DNA of 64,000 bases. It comes from Limnobacter sp. SAORIC-580. GTDB taxonomy: Bacteria; Pseudomonadota; Gammaproteobacteria; Burkholderiales; Burkholderiaceae_B. Location of the stretch: the NCBI RefSeq assembly GCF_013004065.1, contig NZ_CP053084.1, positions 186,001-250,000 on the forward strand, in the 5' to 3' direction. This document shows positions 7,892-15,375 of this stretch, one piece after another (the stretch's first letter is position 1; each line of letters starts with the position of its first letter). Under the pieces are notes generated by a model. It saw nothing but the letters and a program-made list of their open reading frames with translations. It was not told the origin of the DNA and did not search any database. The translations under genes and the position numbers were made by a program.

Positions 7892-8913
7892 GATTGCACC
7901 GAAGATGAAGCAGTGTCGTCGTGGCTTTCTTGTTGTCTGGCGCGAATTACCTTCATGGCCAAATCCTGAGGCGTGCTTTTAATGTGACTTAGTCGATTGT
8001 CCAGACGCGCACCCATGTCTTCAATGGGTTGTTTTACTTGCCGTGCCAATGCAGTTTCAAGTTGATTGACTAACCGTTTGTTTGATTCGTTGAGCGCTTT
8101 CTCCAGGGCTTGGCTTAAGCCGTCGTCTCTTTGGCCTTGAACAGATTCAAGTTGTTTGATTACCGGCAGCATGGCTTGCAGCAAGTCGTCTTTCAGGTCT
8201 CGGGTCAAGTTGCTGGCGCTAGACGAGTGTTGTACAAGCGTTGCCAAGTATTCCTCGCCGACACCCGGCTCAAACAGGCCGTTCATGGCATCAACCAAGT
8301 CATCAAGAGCTGCCAGATTTTTGCGGTAAAGCGATTTTTCCCAGTGTGTGATTACCATGGCGGCACAGATCGCGGCAGCGGAAGCATAAAACGCATCGCG
8401 AACACCCCCAATCAACAGGGTGATACTTTCATTCATGTTTTCGACACTGGAGGCATCAAAACTGCTCAAACCAAATAAAAGACCCGAAAATGTACCAATG
8501 ATGCCAATGCCGGTGAGAATACCCGGGAGATGCTTGAAGTACTCGACGCCCAATGGACGGTCTATGACGGTGGAGGCTGAGAAGTGGGTAGACACAGGCA
8601 CAGTCAGACGAAATTTCCGGTTTCGTTTGACGCCGTTGATCATGCCGGTTTGTGGGTGCAGGGTCTTGGCGAAATCTTTCCAAGCTTTTTCGAGCATTGT
8701 TCCCTGAAAAATTCGGGCAACACCGTCTTTGCGCATGAAGTCATCACCCTCAGACATTGAGCGCACGGTGCTGCCAATTTTGGATATCAGATCCGCCAGT
8801 TCTTTGGACTTGAGTACATATTGTTTGTAGAAATTGAAGCAGGATAAGCACAAGAGCACCATCACTGCGGCGGGTGGAATTAGCTGGATAAGATTGGTTG
8901 TGGTTGTGCTCAC
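7888..8913 (-). CDS. ZorA/MotA-ExbB-like stator subunit
   Basis: This 341-residue membrane protein has helices at about residues 9-34, 129-152 and 165-190. The second helix carries LPGILTGIGIIGTFSGLLFG and the third follows LLIGGVRDAFYASAAA, the pore-lining pattern shared by MotA, ExbB/TolQ and especially ZorA. A roughly 150-residue cytoplasmic coiled-coil tail (about 191-341) follows. As I recall, ZorA of defence systems has a much longer tail, so this form is short. The start is GTG 8913 with AAGGAAG upstream. It is the first gene of the leftward operon and is coupled to the ZorB-like gene, which is then followed by the T3SS ring genes. Confidence 0.8.
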   Translation of the reverse strand: MSTTTTNLIQLIPPAAVMVLLCLSCFNFYKQYVLKSKELADLISKIGSTVRSMSEGDDFMRKDGVARIFQGTMLEKAWKDFAKTLHPQTGMINGVKRNRKFRLTVPVSTHFSASTVIDRPLGVEYFKHLPGILTGIGIIGTFSGLLFGLSSFDASSVENMNESITLLIGGVRDAFYASAAAICAAMVITHWEKSLYRKNLAALDDLVDAMNGLFEPGVGEEYLATLVQHSSSASNLTRDLKDDLLQAMLPVIKQLESVQGQRDDGLSQALEKALNESNKRLVNQLETALARQVKQPIEDMGARLDNRLSHIKSTPQDLAMKVIRARQQESHDDTASSSVQS

Positions 8914-8962
8914 CGTGTCTTCCTTGAGGATCGATTCGGATTGTCGAAAAGGGGTGGTTACC

Positions 8963-8988
8963 TGACTGCAAGTTTTGAGTTGCAGTCA
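8963..8988. promoter_or_regulatory. Inverted repeat upstream of the ZorA-like gene
   Basis: TGACTGCAA and TTGCAGTCA form perfect 9-base arms separated by 8 bases, 50-75 bases upstream of the GTG start. Because it lies in the only leader of the motor-T3SS operon and has no T-tract, it looks more like a regulator site than a terminator. The regulator is unknown. Confidence 0.45.
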
Positions 8989-9025
8989 CAGGTGATTGGT
9001 TCCAGATTTGATGAGTATGAAATGC

Positions 9026-9052
9026 AAAAAGGCACCCCGAAGGGTGCCTTTT
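9026..9052 (-). terminator. Rho-independent terminator of the FecR-like repeat protein gene
   Basis: On the minus strand a 7-base-pair stem GGCACCC/GGGTGCC with a TTCG tetraloop is followed by TTTTT. It lies about 45 bases after the stop of the gene at 9095 and separates that gene from the motor-T3SS operon. The plus strand also ends in TTTT, so it may work weakly in both directions. A second hairpin (GCCTGGGG/CCCCAGGC) sits at 9059-9081. Confidence 0.85.
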
Positions 9053-9094
9053 CACTTTGCCTGGGGGTCGGAGCCCCAGGCAATACTACAAAGC

Positions 9095-10777
9095 TTAGAT
9101 GGGCAGGCTGTCTGTGGGCAGCGCGCTGGTCAATGCATCCAGTGGGCTTGCGCCTGAGGAGATTGGCAGGCTGGAGGGATCCAGCAAGCTTGTCAATGAG
9201 TCCAGAGGCGTGCCTGTGGATGGGAAGCTTGGCAAGCCACCACCTGCACCACCGCCCGCTGCCAGGTCGGTCAGTACGCTAGGGTCCAGCAGTGAAGTTA
9301 CCATGTCCAACGGCGTGCCCGTTTCTGGGATGCCGGGCAAACCGCCGCCACCACCTGCACCTGCCAAGGCGTCTGTCAGAATGGCTGGGTCGAGCAATTC
9401 AGTGACCATATCCAGCGGCGTACCAGTGCTTGGCAAACCAGGCAAACCGCCGCCACCGCCACCAGCCAATGCATCTGTCAGAATGCTGGGGTCGAGCAGG
9501 GCTGTAACCTGGTCCAGGGGTGTGCCTGTTTCAGGGAAGCTTGGCAAACCGCCGCCGCCTGCGCCACCCAAGGCGTCAGTTACAGGGCCAAGCACTGCGT
9601 CCAACGGTGTACCTGTGGGGCCAGCAGCACCACCTCCATCACCGCCGGGCAGCGGCAAGCCACCGGACAGCGCTGCAATCAGTGGATCGGTCACTGGTGT
9701 CAGTGCGTCGAAAGCTTGGTTCAGGCCATCGGCCAAAGGCTGGGAAACCATGGGCAGTGCATCAGTTGCAGTGGCCAAGCCATCAAACAAGGGCGCGGCT
9801 GCGTCAAAACCTTGGGTCAGACCATCGTTCAGTGGGCCCAGGGCTGGTGCAAGCGCTCCAACTGCCTGAGACAGGCCATCGGCCAGCTGGGGTGTCACCA
9901 TGCTCAAGCCGCCACCCAGTTGTTCTGCGACCACGCGCAGATTAACTGGCAAAGTGTCAGCAGCGGCTGTCACCAAACCATCTTCATTGCCCGCCAACAC
10001 ATCGACCACGGGTGAAAGCGCTTCTTCAACAGCTTCAGTGATAGGTGTTACGTTTTGATCCAGAGAGTCGGTCACTGGGGCCAAGCCTGTCAGTGCATCA
10101 CTCAAGGTGTCGTTCACAGGTGTAAGCGCTGGCTCGAGTGCATCCGTGATGGGTGCTGTTTCTTCCAGCACTGGATCGAGTGCTTCAGTCACGGGTGCCA
10201 AAGCACCTACTGGCGCATCAACCACTGTTGTTACAGGGGACAGGGCATCCAGAGTCTCTTCGAGTGCGGGGGAGGCAGGGCCGGCTGCATCGGTAACGGG
10301 CTCGAGTGCGCCTGCGGCTGCTTCGCCAGAGCCACCACCGGAAGAACCACCGCCGGATCCGCCGTCGCTGTCATCGCTTCCCAACACGAATGCAGCACCA
10401 GCTGCTGCTGCCAATGGGCCAGCCAAACCGCCTGCGGCCAAACCTGCACCAAACAAACCAAACATACCGCCTGCGCCTGTTACAGCTACAGTTTCGCCTT
10501 CAGTCAGCAATTCGAATTCGCCTTCGGCCACTTCAAATTCAGCGCCGTTTTCGCCTTCTTTCAGCGTAGCTAATGCGTTGGACTGCAGAATACCCTCAGT
10601 GGCTTGCTGGCCATCTGCACCCGGGAATTCAATGTAGGCAGAGCCCTCGGCACTGGTGGTGACGGTGTCACCCGCAGAAATAATGTCGCCTTCTTTCAGA
10701 AGGACTTGTTCACCGTCGGGACGGGTTACAGAAACCTCTCCCAACACGCTTTTGATAATTCCAGTGATATTAGCCAC
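9095..10777 (-). CDS. Repeat-rich protein with FecR-like/retention-module N-terminus
   Basis: This 560-residue protein begins with a FecR-like beta domain (about 1-100; GIIKSVLGEVSVTRPDGEQV), similar to the N-terminal retention module of LapA-type adhesins. A Gly/Ala hydrophobic stretch (about 101-133) and a Gly/Ser linker follow. The rest is low-complexity repeat: many 'ALxPVTDAL' units (about 155-385), then five longer units starting TGTPLD and containing LLDPS.LTDALAGGGGGGLP (about 390-545). It has no RTX repeats and no type I secretion signal I can see, and no transporter genes are nearby. Giant adhesins with this N-terminus are usually several thousand residues, so this is a short, unusual member. 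Codon use seems ordinary. Function is unknown; a surface or envelope role is inferred. Confidence 0.75.
   Translation of the reverse strand: MANITGIIKSVLGEVSVTRPDGEQVLLKEGDIISAGDTVTTSAEGSAYIEFPGADGQQATEGILQSNALATLKEGENGAEFEVAEGEFELLTEGETVAVTGAGGMFGLFGAGLAAGGLAGPLAAAAGAAFVLGSDDSDGGSGGGSSGGGSGEAAAGALEPVTDAAGPASPALEETLDALSPVTTVVDAPVGALAPVTEALDPVLEETAPITDALEPALTPVNDTLSDALTGLAPVTDSLDQNVTPITEAVEEALSPVVDVLAGNEDGLVTAAADTLPVNLRVVAEQLGGGLSMVTPQLADGLSQAVGALAPALGPLNDGLTQGFDAAAPLFDGLATATDALPMVSQPLADGLNQAFDALTPVTDPLIAALSGGLPLPGGDGGGAAGPTGTPLDAVLGPVTDALGGAGGGGLPSFPETGTPLDQVTALLDPSILTDALAGGGGGGLPGLPSTGTPLDMVTELLDPAILTDALAGAGGGGGLPGIPETGTPLDMVTSLLDPSVLTDLAAGGGAGGGLPSFPSTGTPLDSLTSLLDPSSLPISSGASPLDALTSALPTDSLPI
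9199..9622 (-). repeat. Tandem DNA repeats encoding TGTPLD units
   Basis: Five imperfect copies of a segment encoding TGTPLD...LLDPS.LTD...GGGGGLP lie at spacings of about 87 to 106 bases inside the repeat protein gene. Copies differ at both synonymous and coding sites. The Gly runs are encoded by CCGCCGCCACC-type tracts on the plus strand and could vary in number by slippage. Confidence 0.75.
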
Positions 10778-10904
10778 AGTGCATTCTCCGACAATGGTGT
10801 GTTCATTTGAAAATTCGGCAAAAGTTTCGCCTTGTGAGAGTTTTACCGGCCGTAATCAGGAAATGGATGTGAATATTTCCTAATAATTAACAATCTTTAA
10901 CATT

Positions 10905-10929
10905 ATTTGTAAGTTTTATACTTACAAAT
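10905..10929. promoter_or_regulatory. Inverted repeat in the leader of the repeat-protein gene
   Basis: ATTTGTAAGT and ACTTACAAAT form perfect 10-base arms with a 5-base spacer in an AT-rich stretch, about 130 bases upstream of the start codon at 10777. The rest of the 250-base gap (10778-11029) has no gene. It may be an operator or an mRNA hairpin; no binding family is recognised. Confidence 0.45.
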
Positions 10930-11029
10930 CCTGATTTGCCGCATGTAAAGCACTCTCAGAGGAACGCCGATCGAATCTAATTGTTTGTAATTCAGGCGTT
11001 TAGTGTAACTCTTTCGGGGGGTAATTTGC

Positions 11030-12160
11030 TCACCAAGCCAGTTGGCGAATGGCCAGTTCTTTCATGATTTCCTCCGCGCCACCGCCAATGCACATCACTT
11101 TTACTTCGCGATAGATGCGCTCGGTCGAGCTTCCGCGCATAAAACCCATACCCCCCAAAATTTGCACCGCCTCGTTGGCGCAGTGCTGCAAAGTTTGAGT
11201 GGCCTGGTTTTTCAACAAACAAATATCAGCCACCAGTTCTTCGTTGATATCGCCTTTGTCGATGCGCGCAATCGTTTCATCGAACCAGGCCTCCGTTGCA
11301 CGGATTTTCATGCGCATGTCGGCCAGTTTGTGGGCAATCACCTGGTGATCCATCAAACGCTTGCCAAAGGTGTGGCGGTTCTGGGCCCAGTCCAGTGCCT
11401 CGTTCAAACACACGCGCGAGAAACCGACGCAGGCGCCCGCCAGCATCAGACGTTCGGTGTTGAAGTTTTCCATGATGATGCGAAAACCTTTGCCTTCTTT
11501 ACCGACCAGGTAGGTGGCAGGTACTTCCACATTGTCGAAGTAAATGCTGGCGGTGTCGCTCATCCACCAACCAGTTTTTTTAAGCGGGCTGCGTGTCAGG
11601 CCTTTGGCGTTGCCAGGCACCATGAGAACGGAAATACCGCGCGCACCGGGTTCGCCAGTACGAACTGCTACGGTGAGCCAATCAGCACGCACGCCGCTGG
11701 TGATGAATACCTTTTCACCATTGATACGGTAATGAGGCACGCCATCTTTTTGAAACAGGTCGGCTTTGGTTTTGAGGTTGGCCACGTCGGACCCACCCGA
11801 GGGTTCGGTAATGGCCAGCGCGCTGATGGCTTCACCTTTCAATACCGCAGGGGCGATTAGTTGGACCAGCGCTTCACTGCCATGATTCAACAACGGAGGT
11901 AAACCGATGTTGTGGCTGAACAAACCTGCCAACAGACCTCCGCTGCCTGCGGAGCACACCAGGTTGGACAGCTTCAAACGATCGGCCAAGGTGCATTCGA
12001 ATCCTCCCACTTCTTCCGGGTAACCCAGGCCAAGCAAGCCGAGCTCACCCGCCTGACGGTAAAGCTCGCGCGGGAATTCCCCAGCCTCGTCCCAGTCATT
12101 GATGTGGGGCTTGATCTGCTCATTCACAAATCGCTCCACCGAGCGGAAAAAGTCTTCCAT
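11030..12160 (-). CDS. Acyl-CoA dehydrogenase
   Basis: This 376-residue FAD enzyme has the full acyl-CoA dehydrogenase plan: an N-terminal helical domain, a middle beta domain with ITEPSGGSDVAN, and a C-terminal helical domain with QNRHTFGKRL and QILGGMGFM. The usual C-terminal catalytic Glu motif is replaced by IGGGAEEI. As in isovaleryl-CoA dehydrogenase, the base is probably the Glu in NTERLMLAG. It is the last gene of the atu-like cluster. The start is ATG 12160, with GGAGGAGA 7 bases upstream; an upstream extension would run into the preceding gene. The likely substrate is a branched or terpenoid-derived acyl-CoA. Confidence 0.85.
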   Translation of the reverse strand: MEDFFRSVERFVNEQIKPHINDWDEAGEFPRELYRQAGELGLLGLGYPEEVGGFECTLADRLKLSNLVCSAGSGGLLAGLFSHNIGLPPLLNHGSEALVQLIAPAVLKGEAISALAITEPSGGSDVANLKTKADLFQKDGVPHYRINGEKVFITSGVRADWLTVAVRTGEPGARGISVLMVPGNAKGLTRSPLKKTGWWMSDTASIYFDNVEVPATYLVGKEGKGFRIIMENFNTERLMLAGACVGFSRVCLNEALDWAQNRHTFGKRLMDHQVIAHKLADMRMKIRATEAWFDETIARIDKGDINEELVADICLLKNQATQTLQHCANEAVQILGGMGFMRGSSTERIYREVKVMCIGGGAEEIMKELAIRQLAW

Positions 12161-12194
12161 GGATCGTGTCTCCTCCAGCCGGGCTGTGTGTTGT

Positions 12195-14186
12195 TTATTG
12201 GATCTGACCAAGCTGGACCATGGCTTGTTTCTGCTTCATTTGGTCACCCACCTTGATGTGCACCTGCTCCACAATTGCAGCGGATTTGGCGGTAATGCGG
12301 TGTTCCATTTTCATGGATTCCAAACACACCAACACGGTGCCAGCCTCAACCTGCTGACCGGGTTGAACCAGCACCTGTGTCACTTTGCCGTTCATCGGGC
12401 TGCTGACAAGGGCTTGAAACACACCTTCCGCCAAAGCAGAGGCACTCAGCAGAGTTTCATCCTCCACATGCAATGCCTGTGGGTTTAGCCACTGTTGAAC
12501 CCACACGCCGGTGTTGGATCGGGTGACTGTGTATTGCGCGGATTGCCCTTGTACCATCGCCTCGATGGTGAAAATGCCTTGCTGCGCCACGGCGCAATGC
12601 CATTGTTCAAGCATCACTGCTTCACCAGCAAGCCCATCGATTGCATAGCCGTTGGCATTGTTACTACTTACTTTCAAATTCAGGGTGTTGCCCTGTGCCT
12701 TGAGTTTCAGCGGCTGCGGCAGCGCACGTGTGCTTGAAAAGCCGGCCAAGGGTGCAGGCCATGCGCAGCGCTCATGGCGTGGTGCATAGGCAAGGAACAC
12801 TGCGGCTACAGCGCACTCTGCCTGGAAATGTTGGGGCTTGAGCAATTCATCAGCATGCTGGGCCAAAAAGCCCGTACCAAAATCTCCACCCTGGAACACG
12901 GGGTGACTGGAAATTCGTTGCAAGTAGTGCGCGTTGTGCTCAAAGCCAATGAGCACCGTTCGCTTCAGCGAGTCAGCCAGCTTTTCACAGGCAGCAAGGC
13001 GGTTATCGCCGTGCACAATGACCTTCGCCAAAAGGCTGTCGTACCAGGGGCTGACCTCTCCACCCGCTTGCAGGGCGTGGTCGCAGCGGCTGTTCGCATC
13101 AGGACTCCAGGTCAGCACTGGCCCGGTTTGCGGCATGAAGTCGCGCGCAGGGTCTTCGGCACACAGGCGGCCTTGAATGGCATGGCCGTTGAACACAATT
13201 TGTTCTTGTTGCAAGGTGAGGTGTTCGCCTGACGCAATTCGCAATTGCCATTGCACCAGATCAACGCCGGTGATTGCTTCCGTAACGCCATGCTCCACTT
13301 GCAAGCGGGTGTTCATTTCAATGAAGTAAAAATCACCGTTTGAATCCAGCAAAAATTCAACCGTGCCCGCACCCACATAGTGGGTGGCATGCACCAGTTT
13401 TAATGCGGCTTCACCCATGCGTGCACGCAGCTCCGCGTTCACTGCTGGGCTGGGTGCTTCTTCCACAATTTTTTGGTGGCGGCGTTGAACGGAGCAATCG
13501 CGCTCGCCCAAATGCACCGCGTGATCGTGGATATCGGCCAGCACCTGAATTTCAATGTGGCGCGGGTTGATGATGGCTTTTTCAAGCATGACCCGGTCGT
13601 CATTGAATGCATTCTTCGCCTCAAGTTGGGCCGAGTGAAGTTGCGATGCAAATTCGGATTCAGTCATCACCAAACGCATGCCACGTCCGCCACCGCCTGC
13701 CAACGCTTTGATCATCACTGGGTAGCCAATGCGCTGCGCTGCAGCCATCAGGTCGCTTACGCTTGCGTTGGGCTCGCTGAAGCCTGGAATACAAGGCAAA
13801 CCAGCCTGTTGGGCAATTTCTTTCGCACGGGCCTTGTCGGCCATATCAGCGATCGCCTGTGGCGTGGGGCCCACCAGGGTAATTCCCGCGTCCACGCAGG
13901 CTTGTGCAAAGGCAGGGCTTTCCGATACAAAACCATAGCCAGGGTGAATGGCATCTGCACCGGCTTTCAGCGCTGTTTCTATCAGTTTGTCGATGCGCAA
14001 ATACGATTCAAGCGAGGGTGCCGGGCCAATGCAATAGGCTTCGTCAGCCTCTTGCACATGCATGGCTTTTTTGTCGGCCTCGGAATAGACAGCGACTGTT
14101 GCAATACCCATGGGCTTGGCCGCGCGCAATATTCTGCGCGCGATTTCATTGCGATTGGCAATGAGCAGTTTTTTGATCCTAGGCAT
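12195..14186 (-). CDS. Acyl-CoA carboxylase biotin subunit (geranyl-CoA or methylcrotonyl-CoA carboxylase alpha)
   Basis: This 663-residue protein has a biotin-carboxylase N-terminal domain (LLIANRNEIARRI at the start), an ATP-grasp domain (about 115-310) with the glycine loop KALAGGGGRGMR and the motif EMNTRLQVEH, a linker/BT domain, and a C-terminal biotinyl domain (about 590-663) with ESMKMEH as the biotinylation site. It charges biotin with CO2 for the partner carboxyltransferase at 15376. Length and order relative to a short-chain dehydrogenase, carboxyltransferase and acyl-CoA dehydrogenase match atuF of terpene degradation better than the leucine liu operon. Substrate choice cannot be proved by eye. 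The start overlaps the preceding gene by 8 bases. Confidence 0.85.
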   Translation of the reverse strand: MPRIKKLLIANRNEIARRILRAAKPMGIATVAVYSEADKKAMHVQEADEAYCIGPAPSLESYLRIDKLIETALKAGADAIHPGYGFVSESPAFAQACVDAGITLVGPTPQAIADMADKARAKEIAQQAGLPCIPGFSEPNASVSDLMAAAQRIGYPVMIKALAGGGGRGMRLVMTESEFASQLHSAQLEAKNAFNDDRVMLEKAIINPRHIEIQVLADIHDHAVHLGERDCSVQRRHQKIVEEAPSPAVNAELRARMGEAALKLVHATHYVGAGTVEFLLDSNGDFYFIEMNTRLQVEHGVTEAITGVDLVQWQLRIASGEHLTLQQEQIVFNGHAIQGRLCAEDPARDFMPQTGPVLTWSPDANSRCDHALQAGGEVSPWYDSLLAKVIVHGDNRLAACEKLADSLKRTVLIGFEHNAHYLQRISSHPVFQGGDFGTGFLAQHADELLKPQHFQAECAVAAVFLAYAPRHERCAWPAPLAGFSSTRALPQPLKLKAQGNTLNLKVSSNNANGYAIDGLAGEAVMLEQWHCAVAQQGIFTIEAMVQGQSAQYTVTRSNTGVWVQQWLNPQALHVEDETLLSASALAEGVFQALVSSPMNGKVTQVLVQPGQQVEAGTVLVCLESMKMEHRITAKSAAIVEQVHIKVGDQMKQKQAMVQLGQIQ

Positions 14187-15342
14187 TCTTTTTCTTGCCC
14201 GGCAAAATACCCATGAATTTGCAGATGATGCCCAGCATTACCTCGTCTGCACCGCCACCAATCGAAATCAGTCGGCCATCGCGATACAGCTGCGAAGCCG
14301 GGTTTTCCCAGGTAAAACCCATGCCGCCCCAAAATTGCAAACACTTGTCGGCGACTTCGCGCACCAAGCGACCACTTTTCAGTTTGCACATGCTGGCCAG
14401 CTCGGTGACTTCGCCACCAGCCACGTATTCTTCAGTGGCCTGCCATACCAAAGCACGCAAGGCCTCAATTTCAGTTTTCAATTCAGCCAATGTGAAATGC
14501 ACCACCTGTTGATCGAGCACGGTGCTGCCGAACAAGTTGCGTTGGCGGGTGTAGTTGATGGTTTCGTTCAGCACATGCATCATGCCTTCGATGCTGTTGG
14601 CGGCACCCCACAGGCGCTCTTCCTGAAACTGGATCATTTGGTACATGAAGCCTGCGCCTTCCATACCAATCAAGTTGCGCTGTGGCACACGCACATTGTC
14701 AAAGTGAATAAGACCCGTGTCGGATGCCCACATGCCAATTTTGTGAATCTTCTTCTCAATCGTAATGCCCGGAGTTTTCATGGGCACGATGATCAGTGAT
14801 TTGTTCTGGTGGGGTTTGCCTTCGCTGGTGTTGGCCAACAGGCAGATCCAGTCGGCTTGCAAACTGTTGGTAATCCACATTTTACTGCCGTTGATGATGT
14901 AGTCGCTGCCATCTTTTTTTGCAGTGGTTTTGACACCTGCGACATCCGACCCTGCGCCGGGCTCTGAAACACCAATACAAGCCACCATGTCGCCAGCAAT
15001 GGCGGGGGCCAAAAATTCACGACGCAGCTCGTCGCTGCCAAACCGCGCCAAAGCGGGTGTGGCCATGTCGGTCTGAACGCCGATTGCCATGGGCACACCG
15101 CCACAATGGATTTTTCCCAAAGCTTGCGCCGCCACCACGGAATAGCTGTAGTCCAAACCCATGCCGCCAAACTCTTCTGGTTTGGTCAGTCCCAGCAAGC
15201 CAAGATTACCCATCTTTTTGAACAGCTCATGGGCGGGAAACATTTGTTCCTTTTCCCAGGTAGCCACATGCGGATTAATTTCATTCTCCACAAAGCGTTC
15301 GATGGTGCGTTGTAGTTCTTTGTGTTCCTGGCTTAGTCTCAC
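14179..15342 (-). CDS. Acyl-CoA dehydrogenase, citronellyl-CoA dehydrogenase (AtuD)-like
   Basis: This 387-residue acyl-CoA dehydrogenase has MAIGVQTDMATPALARFGSD in the N-terminal domain, VSEPGAGSDVAG in the middle domain and WGGMGFTWENP near the end. The catalytic Glu is probably in FQEERLWGA, because the C-terminal motif reads ISIGGGADEV. These stretches remind me strongly of AtuD, which oxidises citronellyl-CoA to geranyl-CoA, the substrate of the carboxylase encoded on both sides. The next gene starts inside its last codons, so translation is coupled. A Pro-Gly-Lys-rich tail (GKKKNA) ends the protein. Confidence 0.75.
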   Translation of the reverse strand: MRLSQEHKELQRTIERFVENEINPHVATWEKEQMFPAHELFKKMGNLGLLGLTKPEEFGGMGLDYSYSVVAAQALGKIHCGGVPMAIGVQTDMATPALARFGSDELRREFLAPAIAGDMVACIGVSEPGAGSDVAGVKTTAKKDGSDYIINGSKMWITNSLQADWICLLANTSEGKPHQNKSLIIVPMKTPGITIEKKIHKIGMWASDTGLIHFDNVRVPQRNLIGMEGAGFMYQMIQFQEERLWGAANSIEGMMHVLNETINYTRQRNLFGSTVLDQQVVHFTLAELKTEIEALRALVWQATEEYVAGGEVTELASMCKLKSGRLVREVADKCLQFWGGMGFTWENPASQLYRDGRLISIGGGADEVMLGIICKFMGILPGKKKNA

Positions 15343-15375
15343 TGCACTTCCTCCTCGTTATTCATTGGTCACGCG

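Noticed and set aside
7094..8913. A complete Zorya defence system
   Set aside because: No ZorC, ZorD, ZorE or other effector gene is next to the motor pair; T3SS genes follow on one side and a terminator on the other.
7094..8913. Flagellar motAB
   Set aside because: The A protein lacks the four-helix MotA layout and the pair resembles ZorAB more closely; no flagellar or chemotaxis genes are in the window.
8914..9025. hrp-box (TTCG-N16-TTCG) for HrpB/HrpX-type control
   Set aside because: Only single TTCG tetramers occur and the spacing is wrong on both strands.
9099..10637. Long Pro/Ser-rich open frames on the plus strand
   Set aside because: They are mirror frames of the Gly/Ala-rich repeat gene on the minus strand, with repeat-derived, unbalanced composition and no ribosome site.
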